Shown: positions 1 through 7,640 of the stretch, piece after piece | Layout: the number at the start of each line of letters is the position of its first letter | How positions within the stretch are numbered: position 1 is the stretch's first letter | Source: CAZMVY01 sp964653435 | GTDB taxonomy: Bacteria > Planctomycetota > Phycisphaerae > UBA1845 > PWPN01 | Length of the DNA stretch: 64,000 nucleotides | Direction of reading: 5' to 3' | Assembly: GCA_964653435.1 (NCBI GenBank) | Contig: CAZZFA010000014.1 | Coordinates: 1-64,000, forward strand | Notes under the pieces: generated by a model | Seen by the model: only the letters and a program-made list of their open reading frames with translations | The model's database searches: none | What the model was told of the DNA's origin: nothing | Program-made: the position numbers and the translations under genes

Positions 1-148
1 TGAGCGAAGCGAAGCATCTGGCTCCTCCGCGCCAATCAGCCGGATTCTTCGTCGCTGCGCTCCTCAGAATGACGGGTCGCGCTACCGCCGCAGCGCGATA
101 CATCTGCGCAACCTGCGCAGAAGTTACGGAGGAAGAGTCTACGCCACG
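1..148 (+). repeat. Dispersed palindromic repeat, copy A (truncated by window edge)
   Basis: This is the same element as at 3621-3772 (same strand) and 17421-17640 and 41939-42140 (opposite strand). The 80-bp core ends at 73 with CTCAGAATGAC; its first seven bases lie outside the window. The tail, with the GCGCTACCGCCGCAGCGCGATACAT-like segment and a terminal AGAGTCTA, follows to about 145. Bases 149-244 show no other feature apart from the leader of the next gene. Confidence 0.8.
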
Positions 149-244
149 CCGCGCATCATCTCGACGACGATGAGGGCGCGGTTGGGTATGCGTGAGGGCC
201 GGAGCGTCGCAATCGACCTCGCACATGGCACGGAGGTGATTGCC

Positions 245-1738
245 ATGAATCGTAGCCTCATCCTTTCGTTCGTCTCGGTGGCAGTCCTCGCGGTCGCCGG
301 CTGTCGAGATGAAGGCGGCGCCCCGCCGGGCGACGGTGCCCTGCCGAACAACGGCACGCCGACGGACGGCGGTACCCCCGCAGGCGGTGGCGCGACCGAC
401 GGCTCGACGCCGCCTGGCACAGGTGGCAGCACCGGCGGCGGAGGAAATCCGGCCGCGCGCATCCAGCCGTCGGACCTGCAGTACCTCGGCGCGTTCCGGC
501 TCCCCGACCGGGCGCCCGACAGCCCTGACGCCGAAGGATGGGAGTACGGCGGTCAAGCCCTCACCCACCGGCCAGACGGCGACCCCGGCGGCGATGCGGA
601 TGGTTACCCGGGGTCGCTGTTCGGTACGGGTCACGATGTGTATAACTACGTCTCGGAAGTCAGCATCCCGGCCCCGAGCCTCTCGCGCAACATCGAGGAG
701 CTCAACACCGCGACGACACTGCAGGGCTTCCACGATGTGCGCGGCGGCCTTTTCGACCCGTTGAACGAGCTGCCCCGCGTCGGCATGCAGTACGTCCCAG
801 CGCAGGCCGACGGAACGCCGGCGAGGTTGTACTTGGCCTGGGGGCAGCACTTCCAGGAGGAGGGCGCGGCGGCCATCCCGTCGCATGCCTGGTGCGATGT
901 GGACCTGTCGAATCCGAACACGCAAGGTGCCTGGTGGATCGGCGACGAATCGCTTTACAGCACAAACGGCTACATGTTCGCCATTCCCGAGGCCTGGGCC
1001 GCACAACACACGGGCGGCATGACCCTCGCGACCGGGCGGTTCCGCGACGGCGGCTGGTCCGGCATGGGGCCATCGCTCTTTGCCTTTGCACCCTGGCTCG
1101 ACGGCAACCCGCCCGCTCCGGGGGCGCACCTGAGCAGCCGCCGCCTTCTGCTCTACTCCAACACCCGCGGCGACGACACCACGCAATGCCGCCTGAACAA
1201 TTACCAGCATTCCGACGAGTGGGAGGGCGGCGCGTGGCTCACCGCCTCCGGCGATCGCTCCGCCGTCGTCTTCGTCGGTACGAAGGGTTCCGGCTACCTG
1301 TGGTACGGCTTCTTCTCGCCGGCGGGCGACGGGATGCCTTGCGTCGAGCAGGGATTGACCATGGTCGGCTGCTTCAATCCCGACGGAACGGAATGCCCCC
1401 CGGCCCTCCAGGGCGAATGCCCCGGCCACGTCGCGGCCAGCCGCGGCTGGTGGAGTTCACGGTTTGATGCGCAGATCCTGTTCTACGACCCGGCCGACCT
1501 GGCGGCCGTTGCCGCGGGGACCAGCGGGCCCTGTACGCCGCAGCCGTACGCGGTCCTCGACATCGACGAGTATCTTTTCCTGAACGCAACCACCGACACG
1601 GAGAGCATCGGAACAGGTGATCAGCGTCGTTTCCGCCTGGGTGAGACGGCCTACGACCGCGAGCACGGCCTGCTGTACATTCCCGAACGCTTCGCTGATG
1701 GCGCCAAGCCCGTGATCCACGTCTGGCGCGTGCAGTGA
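245..1738 (+). CDS. Secreted lipoprotein of unknown function
   Basis: The 497-residue product starts with a lipoprotein signal peptide (MNRSLILSF..., lipobox Val-Ala-Gly-Cys near residue 19). A Gly/Pro/Thr/Asp-rich linker of about 50 residues follows. The remaining globular part is rich in Trp, Tyr and Gly and has scattered cysteines, which suggests a disulfide-stabilised surface domain. I chose ATG 245 because the signal peptide starts there; the frame is open further upstream, but those residues are not signal-like. I do not recognise a catalytic motif. The neighbouring secreted glycosidase (opposite strand) suggests an extracellular role, possibly carbohydrate-related, but that is only context. 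Confidence 0.75.
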   Translation: MNRSLILSFVSVAVLAVAGCRDEGGAPPGDGALPNNGTPTDGGTPAGGGATDGSTPPGTGGSTGGGGNPAARIQPSDLQYLGAFRLPDRAPDSPDAEGWEYGGQALTHRPDGDPGGDADGYPGSLFGTGHDVYNYVSEVSIPAPSLSRNIEELNTATTLQGFHDVRGGLFDPLNELPRVGMQYVPAQADGTPARLYLAWGQHFQEEGAAAIPSHAWCDVDLSNPNTQGAWWIGDESLYSTNGYMFAIPEAWAAQHTGGMTLATGRFRDGGWSGMGPSLFAFAPWLDGNPPAPGAHLSSRRLLLYSNTRGDDTTQCRLNNYQHSDEWEGGAWLTASGDRSAVVFVGTKGSGYLWYGFFSPAGDGMPCVEQGLTMVGCFNPDGTECPPALQGECPGHVAASRGWWSSRFDAQILFYDPADLAAVAAGTSGPCTPQPYAVLDIDEYLFLNATTDTESIGTGDQRRFRLGETAYDREHGLLYIPERFADGAKPVIHVWRVQ

Positions 1739-1829
1739 ATGGAGTGAGCGTTTCGCGGCTCGGTTCGGCACCCGCAGCTCCGCGCGAATTGCCCGCAGTG
1801 CGTCGCAACCCCGGCGGCCCGAGTCTTCA

Positions 1830-3068
1830 TCAGACCGGCGGCGGAGACGCCGCAAGCCTGGTTACGGGGAGCAGCGCCTTGCGGCGAGCCTCCCGCCGCT
1901 GGCGGGCCTCGCGTTGCCGGTCCGGACCGCCGTCGTCGCCGCCGAGGTGCTCCCGATCATCCCGCACGTCAAACAGCGCGCCGTAGCTGAACACGCAGAA
2001 ATTGCCCGTCTTCTGCAGCGAGGACCGGATCTGCTGCCGCACCACCTCGATGCCCTCGGCCGTATCGAGCCGCGGGGCGAACCACAGCCCCGGGACGACC
2101 GTAACCGTGTCGCGCAGCGGCAGCCAGGTGGCCAGCCGCGAGTCAAACGAGGCCAGATCAGGTCGGTAGTTCATCGGGAAGGCCGCGTCGATCAGCCTCT
2201 CCCGCGCCCATCGCCGGTCGTCGCGGTGAAACCGCAGGCTCTCCTGGTACTCCGCCCCGACCGAGGCGGACAGCGCCGCGCGCGGCCGTGTCTGACGCAT
2301 CATCGAACGGATGTCGGCCACCAGGTTCGTCACCTGATCGGTGCGCCATCTGTTCCAGGCCGCCCGGTTCGCATCGGGTGTCAGGCCGGTCGCCTCCTTG
2401 TACAGGGCGAGCGTCTTCGCGTCCCGAGGATAGTCGCTGTCCGATCCTTCCGGAATCGCGGGCGGCTCGCTCGGGAACCGGATGTAATCCAGGTGCAGCC
2501 CGTCGATGGGGTAATTCGCGACGATCTCGTGGAACACGTCCACGAGATACTCGCGCACCTCCGGCAGGCACGGGTTGAGGCTGACATAGAACGGGTTGAG
2601 CGGCTGACGTTTGCCGTGCTGATCGTACCAGAACCACTCGGGATGCTTGTTATAGAGCTGCTCCGGCGAGGCCGGCGGCTTCGTGCCGCGCCAGGCCGGC
2701 ATCACGTTGACCCACGCGTGCAGTTCCATCCCCCGCCTGTGCGCTTCCTGGATTGCCTGGCCCAGCGGATCGAACCCGGGCGAGGTGAAGTTGAACTGCT
2801 CGGCCCACGGCTCGATCTTCGACGGATAGAACACCGTACCGTTGCCGCGGACCTGGAAGATCACCGTGTTGAAGCCGCCGCGGCTGCAATCCTCCATGAT
2901 CCGCGTAACGTCATCCGCGGTCCGGAAGTCGCCTCGCGTCACCCAGATGGCGCGGACTCCGCCGGTGATCATCCTGCTTTGCTGGCATCCCGCCGTCGCC
3001 GCCAGAACAACCGCCAGCGCGGGCAATAACAACGCCCTTCCGGGCACATGTGCCCCCAACCGAATCAT
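1830..3068 (-). CDS. GHL10-family (YngK-like) glycoside hydrolase lipoprotein
   Basis: The 412-residue protein has a lipobox (Ala-Thr-Ala-Gly-Cys28) and then the start typical of the GHL10 family: GVRAIWVTRGDF at about 37-48, a long TIM-barrel domain, and DGLHLDYIRFP at 189-199. The last is the family hallmark, carrying an acidic active-site candidate at a strand end. These proteins are predicted extracellular glycosidases related to GH13/GH10-like barrels; substrates are mostly unknown. ATG 3068 is preferred over an upstream ATG because it begins the signal peptide. The C-terminus ends in a short Arg-rich tail. It lies tail to tail with the lipoprotein at 245-1738. Confidence 0.8.
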   Translation of the reverse strand: MIRLGAHVPGRALLLPALAVVLAATAGCQQSRMITGGVRAIWVTRGDFRTADDVTRIMEDCSRGGFNTVIFQVRGNGTVFYPSKIEPWAEQFNFTSPGFDPLGQAIQEAHRRGMELHAWVNVMPAWRGTKPPASPEQLYNKHPEWFWYDQHGKRQPLNPFYVSLNPCLPEVREYLVDVFHEIVANYPIDGLHLDYIRFPSEPPAIPEGSDSDYPRDAKTLALYKEATGLTPDANRAAWNRWRTDQVTNLVADIRSMMRQTRPRAALSASVGAEYQESLRFHRDDRRWARERLIDAAFPMNYRPDLASFDSRLATWLPLRDTVTVVPGLWFAPRLDTAEGIEVVRQQIRSSLQKTGNFCVFSYGALFDVRDDREHLGGDDGGPDRQREARQRREARRKALLPVTRLAASPPPV

Positions 3069-3184
3069 GTCATGGCTCCTTGAGGGTCGGCGCCTGCCGA
3101 TTCCTCGAAACAACTTTCCCTGACTACGCCGTCCGGGCTGTAGCGGGCATTATACATCCTCCGCCGCCCGCCGCACGGCATCCT

Positions 3185-3384
3185 TCACTTCATTCGTTCA
3201 CCCACCGCGGGGAACTCCACCGCAGCCGGTGCGAGCTCAAGCGCGATCCCCGATGCCGTCTTCGTGACCGGAGACCCGAGCAAAGATCGCACCGGATGAT
3301 GCGCTGCTTCCCTCAATTCGATCGCGAGGCTTGCGCGGCGCGACTCCTTCGCCGTGTTCATCACAGTGAAGTACAGGCCTGCCT
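3185..3384 (-). pseudogene. 3' remnant of a deleted gene, possibly glycosidase-like
   Basis: Reading leftwards, about 66 residues (KAGLYFTVMNTAKESRR... to GERMK, stop at 3185-3187) form a plausible beta-sandwich C-terminus, resembling the end of a glycosidase. At about 3384 the frame runs into a repeated element also found near 41.9 and 49.3 kb, so the rest of the gene is missing. The frame stays open through the repeats, but the sequence there is repeat DNA rather than protein-like. The family assignment is tentative. Confidence 0.4.
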
Positions 3385-3437
3385 TCGGGTTCGCGGCCCG
3401 CAAACATTCCGAAAGCGGGCGGGATGCCCGGGCTCCA
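3384..3437 (-). repeat. Short dispersed element (GGAATGT...GCGGG type)
   Basis: Read on the minus strand this gives CCCGCTTTCGGAATGTTTGC, then GGGCCGCGAAC. Very similar strings occur on the plus strand at 41890-41940 and 49257-49310, and partly at 54806-54850. It abuts the broken end of the remnant at 3185-3384. Between it and copy B (about 3440-3620) lie further short palindromes such as GGCCTCGGAGAGGCC, and no gene. Confidence 0.6.
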
Positions 3438-3620
3438 TGTGGGTTGCGGTCTCTGCGAGACCGACGCGGCCTCGGAGAGGCCGCACTGCATATTCCATTC
3501 CATATCGGGCTGCGGCCGGAGGCCGCGGTGTGGGGCTCTGCGTGTGTCGACGCCCGGAAGCCAGGGTCTGCGCCCCAAGGCGGCCTTCGGCCGCAACGGA
3601 ACACAAGCGCGCCGGCCCCC

Positions 3621-3772
3621 GTCATGCTGAGCGAAGCGAAGCATCCGGCTTCTCCGCGCCAATCAGCCGGATTCTTCGTCGCTGCGCTCCTCAGAATGAC
3701 GGGTGGCGCTACCGCCGCAGCGCGATACATGCGCGCAAGGCGCGCAGAAGCTGCGACGCAAGACTCTAGGCA
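3621..3772 (+). repeat. Dispersed palindromic repeat, copy B
   Basis: The 80-bp core at 3621-3700 opens with GTCATGCTGAG and closes with CTCAGAATGAC; the two halves are imperfect inverted repeats and could form a long hairpin. A conserved flank follows to AAGACTCTA at about 3769. Upstream, the GGCGGCCTTCGGCCGCAAC block at about 3577-3600 is also found next to copies C and D. From 3773 to 3966 I see nothing but the leader of the next gene. Confidence 0.85.
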
Positions 3773-3966
3773 ACTCTCGATCGCTCCTGCCGCGCAAAAC
3801 CAACGAAGCCCTCGCGTCGCATACGGCCCCCGTGCGGCTGGCGGCGCTTTTCTGCGGGACACGACATGTCGCATCAATGAGCGGAAGGGACTCTTGACGA
3901 TTCACGCCCCAGGCGGGACAGTCTCACCCTTGCCGTGCGACGGATTCGCACGGCGGGGGACCTGCG

Positions 3967-5361
3967 ATGAACGACCGGCGGACGGTTTGTGATTACGAGG
4001 AGGGTTTGCGGGCGTGGCGGGCCGCTACGGGGCACTGTCGGGAAGTGGCCGTCGTTGCGAATCCCTCGTACGTCGCAAGTCCGTGCGAGTTGTATCCCCT
4101 GGCGAATCGCAATCCCGGTCCCTTCGACGCGGTCGTCGGTATCGTCATGGACATGGACGGCACGACGACGACGACCGAGCCGTTGTGCCTGCATTCGCTC
4201 GAATGGATGGTGCGCGCCATCACGGACCGGCCGGACCCGCGGAGCTGGCCGGGCTTCGATCATCAACGGGACCATCCCCACATCATCGGGAACTCCACGA
4301 CGAAGCACGTCGAGTACCTGCTCGGGGCGTACGGCTCGCACATCCGTCCGGCCGTGTTTCGCCGGGTTTTCGTGCGGGCCGTGTTGTGGACGCTGACTCA
4401 CGGCCGGGACGAGGGCCGCAGACGCGAGGTGCTGGCCGACGCGGCCGCCCTCGGACTGACGAACATGCTCCGGGATACGCGTTTTCACTCGCTCGTTCGC
4501 GATCGCGCGGAGCCGTTCGACCCTCGCGACACGCGCGCGGACGCCCTGGTAGAGCAGTACGCGGCGGCGGTGTCCCTGTCGGGTTTTGCCGACCAGGTCC
4601 GCGCCGCGGTGGACATCTACTACGTTCGTTACCATACCATTCTCGCGGCGATTCGCGACGGGCGCGCCCACGATCCGGCACTGGGGCTCGGGGCACATGC
4701 CGGCACGTCGCTCGTGGCGCCGATGCCGGGCGTAGGGGTCTTTCTGGCCGTCGTCAAAGGGTGGCTCGCCGACGCAGCCGAGGCGTTCCACGATCGACTG
4801 GCGGTGCATGTTCGCGAAAAGACCGGCTCGCCCCCGGCAAATCCGCCGGGGACGCTTCGGGCGGTCGGCCGGTGGTTCGCGGCGCATCCCGCGAGGGTCG
4901 CGATCGTCACGTCGTCAATCGCGTATGAGGCGGACATCGTTCTCGCGGAGGTGTTCCGCGAACTTCGCGAAGAGGTGCAGGCGTGGCCGCTGCCGGCGGA
5001 GCAGCGGGCTCGCGTTTCTCAGGGCTTCACCGACCCTCGAGCGTTTTACGACGCGTTTGTGACGGCGTCGGACTCGTCGGAGATCCGATTGAAACCGCAT
5101 CGCGACCTCTACAGCATCGCGCTCTACCGCATGGGCGTCCGCCGGGACGAGTACGAACGCGTGATCGGTTTCGAGGACAGCGAGTCTGGAGTTATCGCTA
5201 TTCGGGCGGCGGGGATCGGCTGCAGCGTGGCGCTGCCCTTCGCGCAGTCGGCAGGCCACAACTTCGACGCGGCCACGCACGTCCTGCCGGGCCAGCTCCC
5301 CGAGGTACTGCTGAATCGTCGTGTGTTCCTGTCGTCGGATGCGCTGACCACGTCGGCGTAG
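3967..5361 (+). CDS. HAD-superfamily phosphatase with a very large cap domain
   Basis: This 464-residue cytosolic protein has the three HAD motifs far apart. Motif I is MDMDGT at 61-66 (nucleophile Asp62, acid/base Asp64). Motif II is VTSS near 315. The Lys of KPHRD lies near 378, and motif III is GFEDSESG near 401. The C-terminal part resembles beta-phosphoglucomutase-like phosphatases. The roughly 240 residues between motifs I and II are about twice the usual cap length, so substrate specificity may be unusual. ATG 3967 is preceded by GGGGGA at a good distance. No partner gene is close, and the substrate cannot be read from context. Confidence 0.8.
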   Translation: MNDRRTVCDYEEGLRAWRAATGHCREVAVVANPSYVASPCELYPLANRNPGPFDAVVGIVMDMDGTTTTTEPLCLHSLEWMVRAITDRPDPRSWPGFDHQRDHPHIIGNSTTKHVEYLLGAYGSHIRPAVFRRVFVRAVLWTLTHGRDEGRRREVLADAAALGLTNMLRDTRFHSLVRDRAEPFDPRDTRADALVEQYAAAVSLSGFADQVRAAVDIYYVRYHTILAAIRDGRAHDPALGLGAHAGTSLVAPMPGVGVFLAVVKGWLADAAEAFHDRLAVHVREKTGSPPANPPGTLRAVGRWFAAHPARVAIVTSSIAYEADIVLAEVFRELREEVQAWPLPAEQRARVSQGFTDPRAFYDAFVTASDSSEIRLKPHRDLYSIALYRMGVRRDEYERVIGFEDSESGVIAIRAAGIGCSVALPFAQSAGHNFDAATHVLPGQLPEVLLNRRVFLSSDALTTSA

Positions 5362-5692
5362 GCGGCTGCGTCGTGTTCGAACGTCCGGTGTGGGAGAGGG
5401 GGCAGGGCGGCCGACATCGGTGCCGGGCGGCTGCGGAAAAGGATATACTGGGTCGGCTATCTGGGACGGTGGCTTGCGGGCGCGCGACAACTTAGTATTT
5501 TACTATCTGATTATAATATAGTGTCTAACTGTTTTTTGATGAAACCTCGTGGTGCGGTCTGCGCGCGCCGGGGTGGGGCGGTTACCTGATTTGGGGACCC
5601 CTCGGCGGCTTTTTTACGGGCGCTAGCCATATTTCCGCAAATGCGCTCAATTTTTTTGAGACTTTTGCCGATACCTAGGACGCTGAAGGCGG
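5362..5692. other. Noncoding, locally AT-rich intergenic DNA
   Basis: No protein-like frame is visible. The stretch 5490-5530 is sharply AT-rich against a GC-rich background and contains TATAAT at 5512-5517 without a convincing -35. CTCAA-T5-TTGAG at 5646-5660 is a small perfect palindrome. The stretch precedes the small RNA candidate; beyond that, 5821-6140 holds nothing I can name. Confidence 0.5.
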
Positions 5693-5698
5693 TATAAT
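5693..5698 (+). promoter_or_regulatory. Consensus -10 box upstream of a possible small RNA
   Basis: A perfect TATAAT lies about 7 bases before the expected start. The best -35 candidate, TTGCCG at 5665-5670, is 22 bases away, which is long, so the promoter may rely on an activator or the match may be partial. Confidence 0.45.
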
Positions 5699-5704
5699 AC
5701 TATG

Positions 5705-5820
5705 TGTTGACCGTCTGATTCATACGGAGGGTCGCCAAGGCGCTTTATTCCAAGCAATGGCTTCTTTCCCCTCCGGAAAGCACCGGGACCGCCCAAGTGG
5801 CACCTGGTGCTTTCTTTTTT
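5705..5820 (+). ncRNA. Candidate structured small RNA
   Basis: A stretch of about 115 bases lies between a perfect -10 box and a strong terminator, with no reading frame. GGAGGG (5726-5731) can pair with CCCTCC (5769-5774), enclosing a second GCC/GGC pairing, and the terminator hairpin follows directly. No plus-strand gene lies within 1.8 kb downstream, so a riboswitch or leader is unlikely. I do not recognise it as 6S, SRP, RNase P or tmRNA. Confidence 0.4.
5776..5820 (+). terminator. Rho-independent terminator
   Basis: GAAAGCACCGGG (5776-5787) pairs with CCTGGTGCTTTC (5803-5814) over 12 bp with one G-T pair and a loop of about 15 bases, followed by TTTTTT. Confidence 0.8.
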
Positions 5821-6140
5821 GTCTGTGAGCTTCGTAGCGGCATGAGGTTGCGGACGACTGGCTGCGCCGCGGGGTGCGGCTGGCCGTTCGGTGGCGCAAG
5901 CGGGCAGCGCCCGTGCTCGGGGCCGGTCTGGAGACAAGTCGTCGCAGGGCGCGCCGTCTGTCGCTGCGGGCCAATCGCGCATGGCCTTGACGGGCATGCG
6001 CCTCGGTACAGGGTTGCTGCAGTTGCCAGAGCGGCACAGCGCGTACAGCCACCAAAGCGTCCAGCGTAGCGGGCTGCCTACGGTCGCGGCTGGGGGCGAG
6101 GGTTGCGTTGACCACAGGTGCTACGCGGAGCGGGAGGGCC

Positions 6141-7403
6141 TCATGCGGGGACGACCCTCTGGTGCGCGGGATCCCATGCGAGCTTCTTCCCGCTGCGATA
6201 GGCCAGGTTCGCCAACAGCGAAGGCAGCAGGGATTGGAAGCCGAGTTCGACCGGTGCGTGCACCTTCTCGATACCGCGAATGGCGCGCAGCCAGTTGCCC
6301 TCATGGCTGTCGTTCTGGGGCTTGAACTCGGCGATCTGGGAGAGCTTGCCGTCCTCGGCCTTGACGACGATGTGACCGTCGAAGCCGAGCACCTCCATCG
6401 TGGCGTCGGTGCCGTAGAGCGTCAGGCCGGCGTTGAGGAACCCGTTGTTGAAGTTGCCCGTGAAGGCGACGGAGTGCGTACCGTAGTCCCAGACGCAGTT
6501 CACTACGTCGGGCGTTTCCCAGTACTTCAGGCCGTAAACGCCGCCGTTGGCGACGGCCGTCTTCGGCGTGTCGTTGCCGGTGAGCCAGTGGACGACATCC
6601 ATGACGTGCACGCCCACGTCGTTGACGAGGCCGCCGGCATACGCCCAGTACCAGCGCCAGGCGAAGTATCGTTGCGGATCAAAGGGGACCTTCTGATTCC
6701 GCGCGCAGGGTTCCTGGAAACGGTCCCAGTCCAGCTTGCCTTCGAACGGACGGGGCTTGAAGGGGTCGTTGTGTACCCAGTTGCGGGTGTCCCAGCAGCG
6801 GATGAAGGTGATGCGGCCGAGTCTGCCGGAGTCGATGAACTCCTTCGCCTGGGCATACTGCCGTCCGCTGCGTCGCTGGGTGCCGATCTGGACGACCTGG
6901 CGGGGGTTGGCCTTGGCGGCGCGCACCATCTCAATGCCCTGTTCGATGGTGTGGCACATGGGCTTCTGCTGGTAGACGTGCTTGCCGGCGGCGATCGCAT
7001 CGAGGAAGACGCGGTAGTGCCAGTGGTCGGGCGTGGCGATGATTACGGCGTCGACGTCGGGATTGTCGAGGATGCGCCGGTAATCGACGAAAACGCCCTC
7101 GGCGGGGCCGCCGGGTTGGTTCCGGGTGTGGTCGATGGCGGCCTTGAGGCGGAATTCGGCGAGGTCGCAAAGGGCGGCGACGCGGACGTTCGGCTCGTGC
7201 ATGCAGGCGACCATGTTGACGGTGCCCATGCCGCCGGCACCGATGAGGCCGACCACGATGCGCTCATTGGCGCCGATCACGCGGGCGGCCGAGGCGGCGG
7301 GCAGCGGGCGGCGTGTTGCGCACGAGCCGAGCCCGAGCGTGGCGATTGCGGCGGAGGAAGTCCTGAGAAACCCACGTCGTGTGATTCGGATCGGATTGGA
7401 CAT
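6141..7403 (-). CDS. Tat-exported Gfo/Idh/MocA family oxidoreductase
   Basis: The 420-residue protein begins with a twin-arginine signal (RRGFLR at 9-14, then a hydrophobic run). The Rossmann fold dinucleotide motif GLIGAGGMG sits at about 52-60, and the C-terminal alpha/beta substrate domain follows. Family members use NAD(P) to oxidise or reduce sugars and inositols; export of such enzymes, presumably with prebound cofactor, is common in Planctomycetota. In the active-site EKP motif the Glu is replaced (QQKP), while the catalytic Lys is kept; the paralogue at 20904 has normal EKP. A GAGGAAA Shine-Dalgarno precedes ATG 7403. It is divergent from the fucosidase gene, hinting at a shared sugar substrate. 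Confidence 0.87.
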   Translation of the reverse strand: MSNPIRITRRGFLRTSSAAIATLGLGSCATRRPLPAASAARVIGANERIVVGLIGAGGMGTVNMVACMHEPNVRVAALCDLAEFRLKAAIDHTRNQPGGPAEGVFVDYRRILDNPDVDAVIIATPDHWHYRVFLDAIAAGKHVYQQKPMCHTIEQGIEMVRAAKANPRQVVQIGTQRRSGRQYAQAKEFIDSGRLGRITFIRCWDTRNWVHNDPFKPRPFEGKLDWDRFQEPCARNQKVPFDPQRYFAWRWYWAYAGGLVNDVGVHVMDVVHWLTGNDTPKTAVANGGVYGLKYWETPDVVNCVWDYGTHSVAFTGNFNNGFLNAGLTLYGTDATMEVLGFDGHIVVKAEDGKLSQIAEFKPQNDSHEGNWLRAIRGIEKVHAPVELGFQSLLPSLLANLAYRSGKKLAWDPAHQRVVPA

Positions 7404-7640
7404 CGTTCGTTTCCTCGCGTGCGATGAAATACCAGTCCCGTCCCGGCGTGCCGGCGACGGACCCGCATTCTACCGGACGGTCCGGCGTTTGTCATCGCGG
7501 GGAAAAAGGGATCGGCGGTGTTTGGCGGCCCGGCGATGCAGGAGCGGGGTGAGGCGGCTTGCGTGAGCGGCCGGTTGGCCGTATTTTCCGCGGTGTTCGG
7601 AAGTGTGGATGCCGGGAACCAGCGAAACCGAGGTGATGAG

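Noticed and set aside
5490..5530. AT-rich stretch with TATAAT as a promoter or origin-like site
   Set aside because: No -35 at the right distance, no DnaA-box-like repeats and no replication gene nearby.
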